NCBI GenBank assembly: GCA_963632935.1
Contig: CAVGWA010000030.1
Location: 1 to 7,143 of the forward strand
Length of the DNA: 7,143 nucleotides
Direction of reading: 5' to 3'
Origin: Coprosoma sp963632935
Lineage (GTDB): Bacteria > Bacillota_I > Bacilli_A > RF39 > UBA660
The notes under the pieces were generated by a model. That model searched no databases. It was not told where the DNA came from and saw nothing but the letters and a program-made list of their open reading frames with translations. Numbering within the stretch: the first letter of the stretch is position 1; every line of letters begins with the position of its first letter. Positions 6,440 to 7,143 of the stretch are shown here, in pieces. The position numbers and the translations under genes are program-made.

Positions 6440-6826
6440 TCAATTCGTTTTTTTTAACAATTCGTTTTCATCTTCAAGTAATTTTATTTTTGCTTCGGCT
6501 CGTTCTAATTTTTCTTTGTCTGATAACTCACGTCCTAAAGGTCTTCCGGAAGCACCTTTTCTAGTATCTGTTATTTTACCGATAGAATTTAACTGTTTTC
6601 TCCATCTGTATGCAGAATTTTGAATACGTATAATTCCAACTATTTCTGGATCAAGACTACATTCTTTAAAAATATCTTGAGGAAACTTTTTATAGTTTTC
6701 ACATTCTTTTACTAACTTATATTTAAATTCATCAGTGTAAGTTATTCCTTTATTAGTAATATTTTTAATCCATTTATTCTTACTTAATTTTTTTACTTGA
6801 GCGTCTGTAAATAATATTTTTGACAT
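6440..6826 (-). CDS. IS3-family OrfA (helix-turn-helix DNA-binding protein)
   Basis: In IS3 elements OrfA recognises the element ends through a helix-turn-helix domain and, by programmed -1 frameshifting, is fused to the OrfB catalytic domain; alone it commonly acts as a regulator. The 128-residue product begins MSKILFTDAQVKKLSKN, continues through a helix-turn-helix-type segment (about 26-80, ending in YRWRKQL) and a basic region (RKGASGRPLGRE), and closes with a leucine-zipper-like coil (LERAEAKIKLLEDENELLKK). I chose the ATG at 6826 because GGTGGT precedes it at 6831-6836; an in-frame TTG at 6859 would add 11 residues but lacks this support. An A8 run near the end (codons tta aaa aaa acg) is a likely former slippery site, but the -1 frame now closes after about 15 codons and no catalytic domain follows. 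The reading frame itself is undamaged. Confidence 0.8.
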   Translation of the reverse strand: MSKILFTDAQVKKLSKNKWIKNITNKGITYTDEFKYKLVKECENYKKFPQDIFKECSLDPEIVGIIRIQNSAYRWRKQLNSIGKITDTRKGASGRPLGRELSDKEKLERAEAKIKLLEDENELLKKTN

Positions 6827-6847
6827 AATTACCACCAACTTTCTTAT

Positions 6848-6853
6848 ATTATA
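6848..6853 (-). promoter_or_regulatory. -10 box of IS3 orfA
   Basis: A perfect TATAAT occurs on the minus strand 22 bases upstream of the orfA ATG. The -35 position (near 6871-6876, ATAGGT) is poor and falls inside an arm of the 12-bp inverted repeat at 6870-6916. Confidence 0.4.
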
Positions 6854-6869
6854 CAACAAGACATAATAA

Positions 6870-6916
6870 AACCTATAAAGTAGGCCTTTCTTTTTTAAGA
6901 GTCCACTTTATAGGTT
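6870..6916. repeat. 12-bp perfect inverted repeat upstream of orfA
   Basis: AACCTATAAAGT (6870-6881) and ACTTTATAGGTT (6905-6916) are perfect complements with a 23-base centre. The repeat lies between the IS3-like end and the orfA promoter and its left arm overlaps the expected -35. It could be an OrfA binding site or, in read-through RNA on the minus strand, a protective hairpin (it is followed there by TTATTATG, only weakly terminator-like). Confidence 0.55.
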
Positions 6917-6965
6917 ACATTTTAACCTTTGACACTATTTTTTCTTTTTAAGAGTCTGAATAACT

Positions 6966-7001
6966 ACCAAAAAAGAATTACAAAAACGTAATTCTATTGG
7001 T
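6966..7001. repeat. long imperfect hairpin between the IS66-like and ISL3-like ends
   Basis: AGAATTAC (6974-6981) pairs with GTAATTCT (6988-6995) around a 6-base loop, and ACCAA (6966-6970) pairs with TTGGT (6997-7001) outside a small internal loop. There is no following T-run. Its left foot touches the IS66-like right end and its right foot the proposed ISL3-like left end. Confidence 0.45.
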
Positions 7002-7013
7002 TGTATTATAAAT

Positions 7014-7047
7014 AGTGTTGGTGAGTGTAAATCACTACACTGTTTTT
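7014..7047 (+). terminator. terminator-like hairpin in the ISL3-like leader
   Basis: AGTGT (7014-7018) pairs with ACACT (7037-7041) and GTGA (7021-7024) with TCAC (7032-7035), separated by a 2:1 internal loop; five T residues follow at 7043-7047. On the plus strand this would stop transcripts entering the element from the left before they reach the transposase. Confidence 0.45.
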
Positions 7048-7057
7048 ATTAAAAAAA

Positions 7058-7117
7058 GACATAAGTTTGATACAATGTAATTGTTAATAATACACTGAAA
7101 GGAATAAACTTATGTCT
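7058..7117 (+). promoter_or_regulatory. start-codon-sequestering inverted repeat with internal promoter
   Basis: AGACATAAGTTT (7057-7068) and AAACTTATGTCT (7106-7117) are a perfect 12-bp inverted repeat. The right arm contains the ATG (7112-7114). A weak promoter (TTGATA at 7067, TAATAC at 7088) lies between the arms, so the element's own transcript would lack the left arm, whereas read-through RNA would fold the start codon into a stem. Confidence 0.55.
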
Positions 7118-7143
7118 ACAAATAATTATATACTAAATTTACT
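7112..7143 (+). CDS. transposase N-terminus, ISL3-like (partial)
   Basis: Only ten complete codons are visible, reading MSTNNYILNL, before the window ends. The pattern resembles the N-termini of ISL3-family transposases from Firmicutes (M-S-x-N-N-Y-I-x-x-L-L). GAAAGGA at 7097-7103 is a good ribosome binding site with 8 nt spacing. The leader carries a terminator-like hairpin and an inverted repeat around the start codon, as seen for transposase genes guarded against read-through. The family assignment depends on ten residues and on context, so it is provisional; that a gene starts here is more certain than which family it is. Confidence 0.5.
   Translation, partial: MSTNNYILNL

Larger units (their letters stand above)
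6311..6934 (-). mobile_element. IS3-family element remnant (orfA plus tail of orfB)
   Basis: An intact IS3-type orfA (6440-6826) and the last part of orfB (6349-6431) are present in the same orientation. IS3 elements usually begin TG and end CA; TGTAGCC at 6311 and, read inward on the other strand, TGTCAAAGG from 6934 are the best end candidates, giving about 624 bp against roughly 1.2-1.5 kb for full copies. Similarity between the two ends is poor and no 3-4-bp target duplication is visible, so both boundaries are tentative. It sits inside the IS66-like remnant, upstream of that transposase. Confidence 0.55.
5587..6967 (-). mobile_element. IS66-like element remnant with both ends, internally deleted and interrupted
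   Basis: The left end at 5587 reads GTAACTATTCAGACTC; the right end read inward from 6967 is GTAGTTATTCAGACTC, a 14-of-16 match. A GTAA-type terminus is typical of the IS66 family. Between them lies a broken IS66 transposase (5647-6235) and an inserted IS3-like remnant (6311-6934). No tnpA or tnpB is present, so it may derive from a single-ORF (ISBst12-like) member or have lost them. The flanking 8-mers (cttggata, caaaaaag) do not match, so no target duplication is seen. The assignment rests on transposase residues plus end similarity; exact termini need comparison with a full copy. Confidence 0.6.
6999..7143 (+). mobile_element. left end of an ISL3-like insertion sequence, runs off the window
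   Basis: From about 6999 the sequence reads GGTTGTATTATAAATAGTG, similar in style to ISL3-family ends (GG..., followed by an AAATAGTG-type motif), then a structured leader and the start of a plus-strand gene whose first residues resemble ISL3 transposases. The right end lies outside the window, so neither inverted repeats nor the 8-bp target duplication can be checked. The exact left boundary is an estimate. Confidence 0.4.

Noticed and set aside
6349..6826. OrfAB fusion by programmed frameshifting
   Set aside because: An A8 run is present, but the -1 frame closes after about 15 codons, the orfB tail is in the +1 frame, and the catalytic domain is missing.
6827..6859. TTG at 6859 as orfA start
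   Set aside because: A rare start codon that would lie upstream of the expected transcript start; the ATG at 6826 has GGTGGT at good spacing.
6311..6934. Target site duplication flanking the IS3-like remnant
   Set aside because: No matching 3-4-bp flanks could be found at any of the plausible boundaries.
1..7143. CRISPR array, tRNA or rRNA genes
   Set aside because: No regularly spaced repeats and no cloverleaf or rRNA-like sequence were seen on either strand.

Overview
This window is very AT-rich and looks like the genome of a low-GC Gram-positive, Firmicutes-like bacterium. The markers are rpoZ and recG of Firmicutes type, AGGAGG-type ribosome binding sites, sigma-A-like promoters and gut-Firmicutes-style insertion sequences. 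The standard code fits: recG ends at a TGA exactly where the family ends, and Trp is written TGG in the pilin gene. I cannot name the genus; an uncultured gut Bacilli or Clostridia lineage is a guess.

Layout, all main genes on the minus strand and so read from right to left. Positions 4388-5368 hold a type IV prepilin-like surface protein with a good promoter. Just downstream (2830-4329) is a membrane-anchored polysialyltransferase-like protein with an Ig-like stalk, probably in the same transcript. Then come rpoZ (2510-2719, RNA polymerase omega) with its own promoter and terminator, and recG (275-2296). The 213-base rpoZ-recG gap holds a strong plus-strand promoter, two hairpins and a terminator, which together predict an unannotated RNA of about 100 nt. 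Left of recG, a second strong minus-strand promoter with a perfect 10-bp inverted repeat at its start site drives transcription out of the window.

The right quarter (about 5587-7143) is a pile of insertion sequences. An IS66-like element has recognisable 16-bp ends at 5587 and 6967, but its transposase has lost the whole catalytic core and carries several other lesions. Inside it lies an IS3-like element that keeps an intact orfA and only the last ~24 codons of orfB. To its right a plus-strand, ISL3-like element begins; its leader carries a terminator-like hairpin and a perfect 12-bp inverted repeat that includes the transposase start codon, an arrangement expected to silence read-through transcription.

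The most interesting items are the predicted plus-strand RNA between rpoZ and recG, the paired dyad repeats bracketing the pilin promoter (possible invertible promoter or operator pair), the unusual tethered glycosyltransferase next to the pilin, and the two nested IS elements that lost their catalytic domains but kept their ends.
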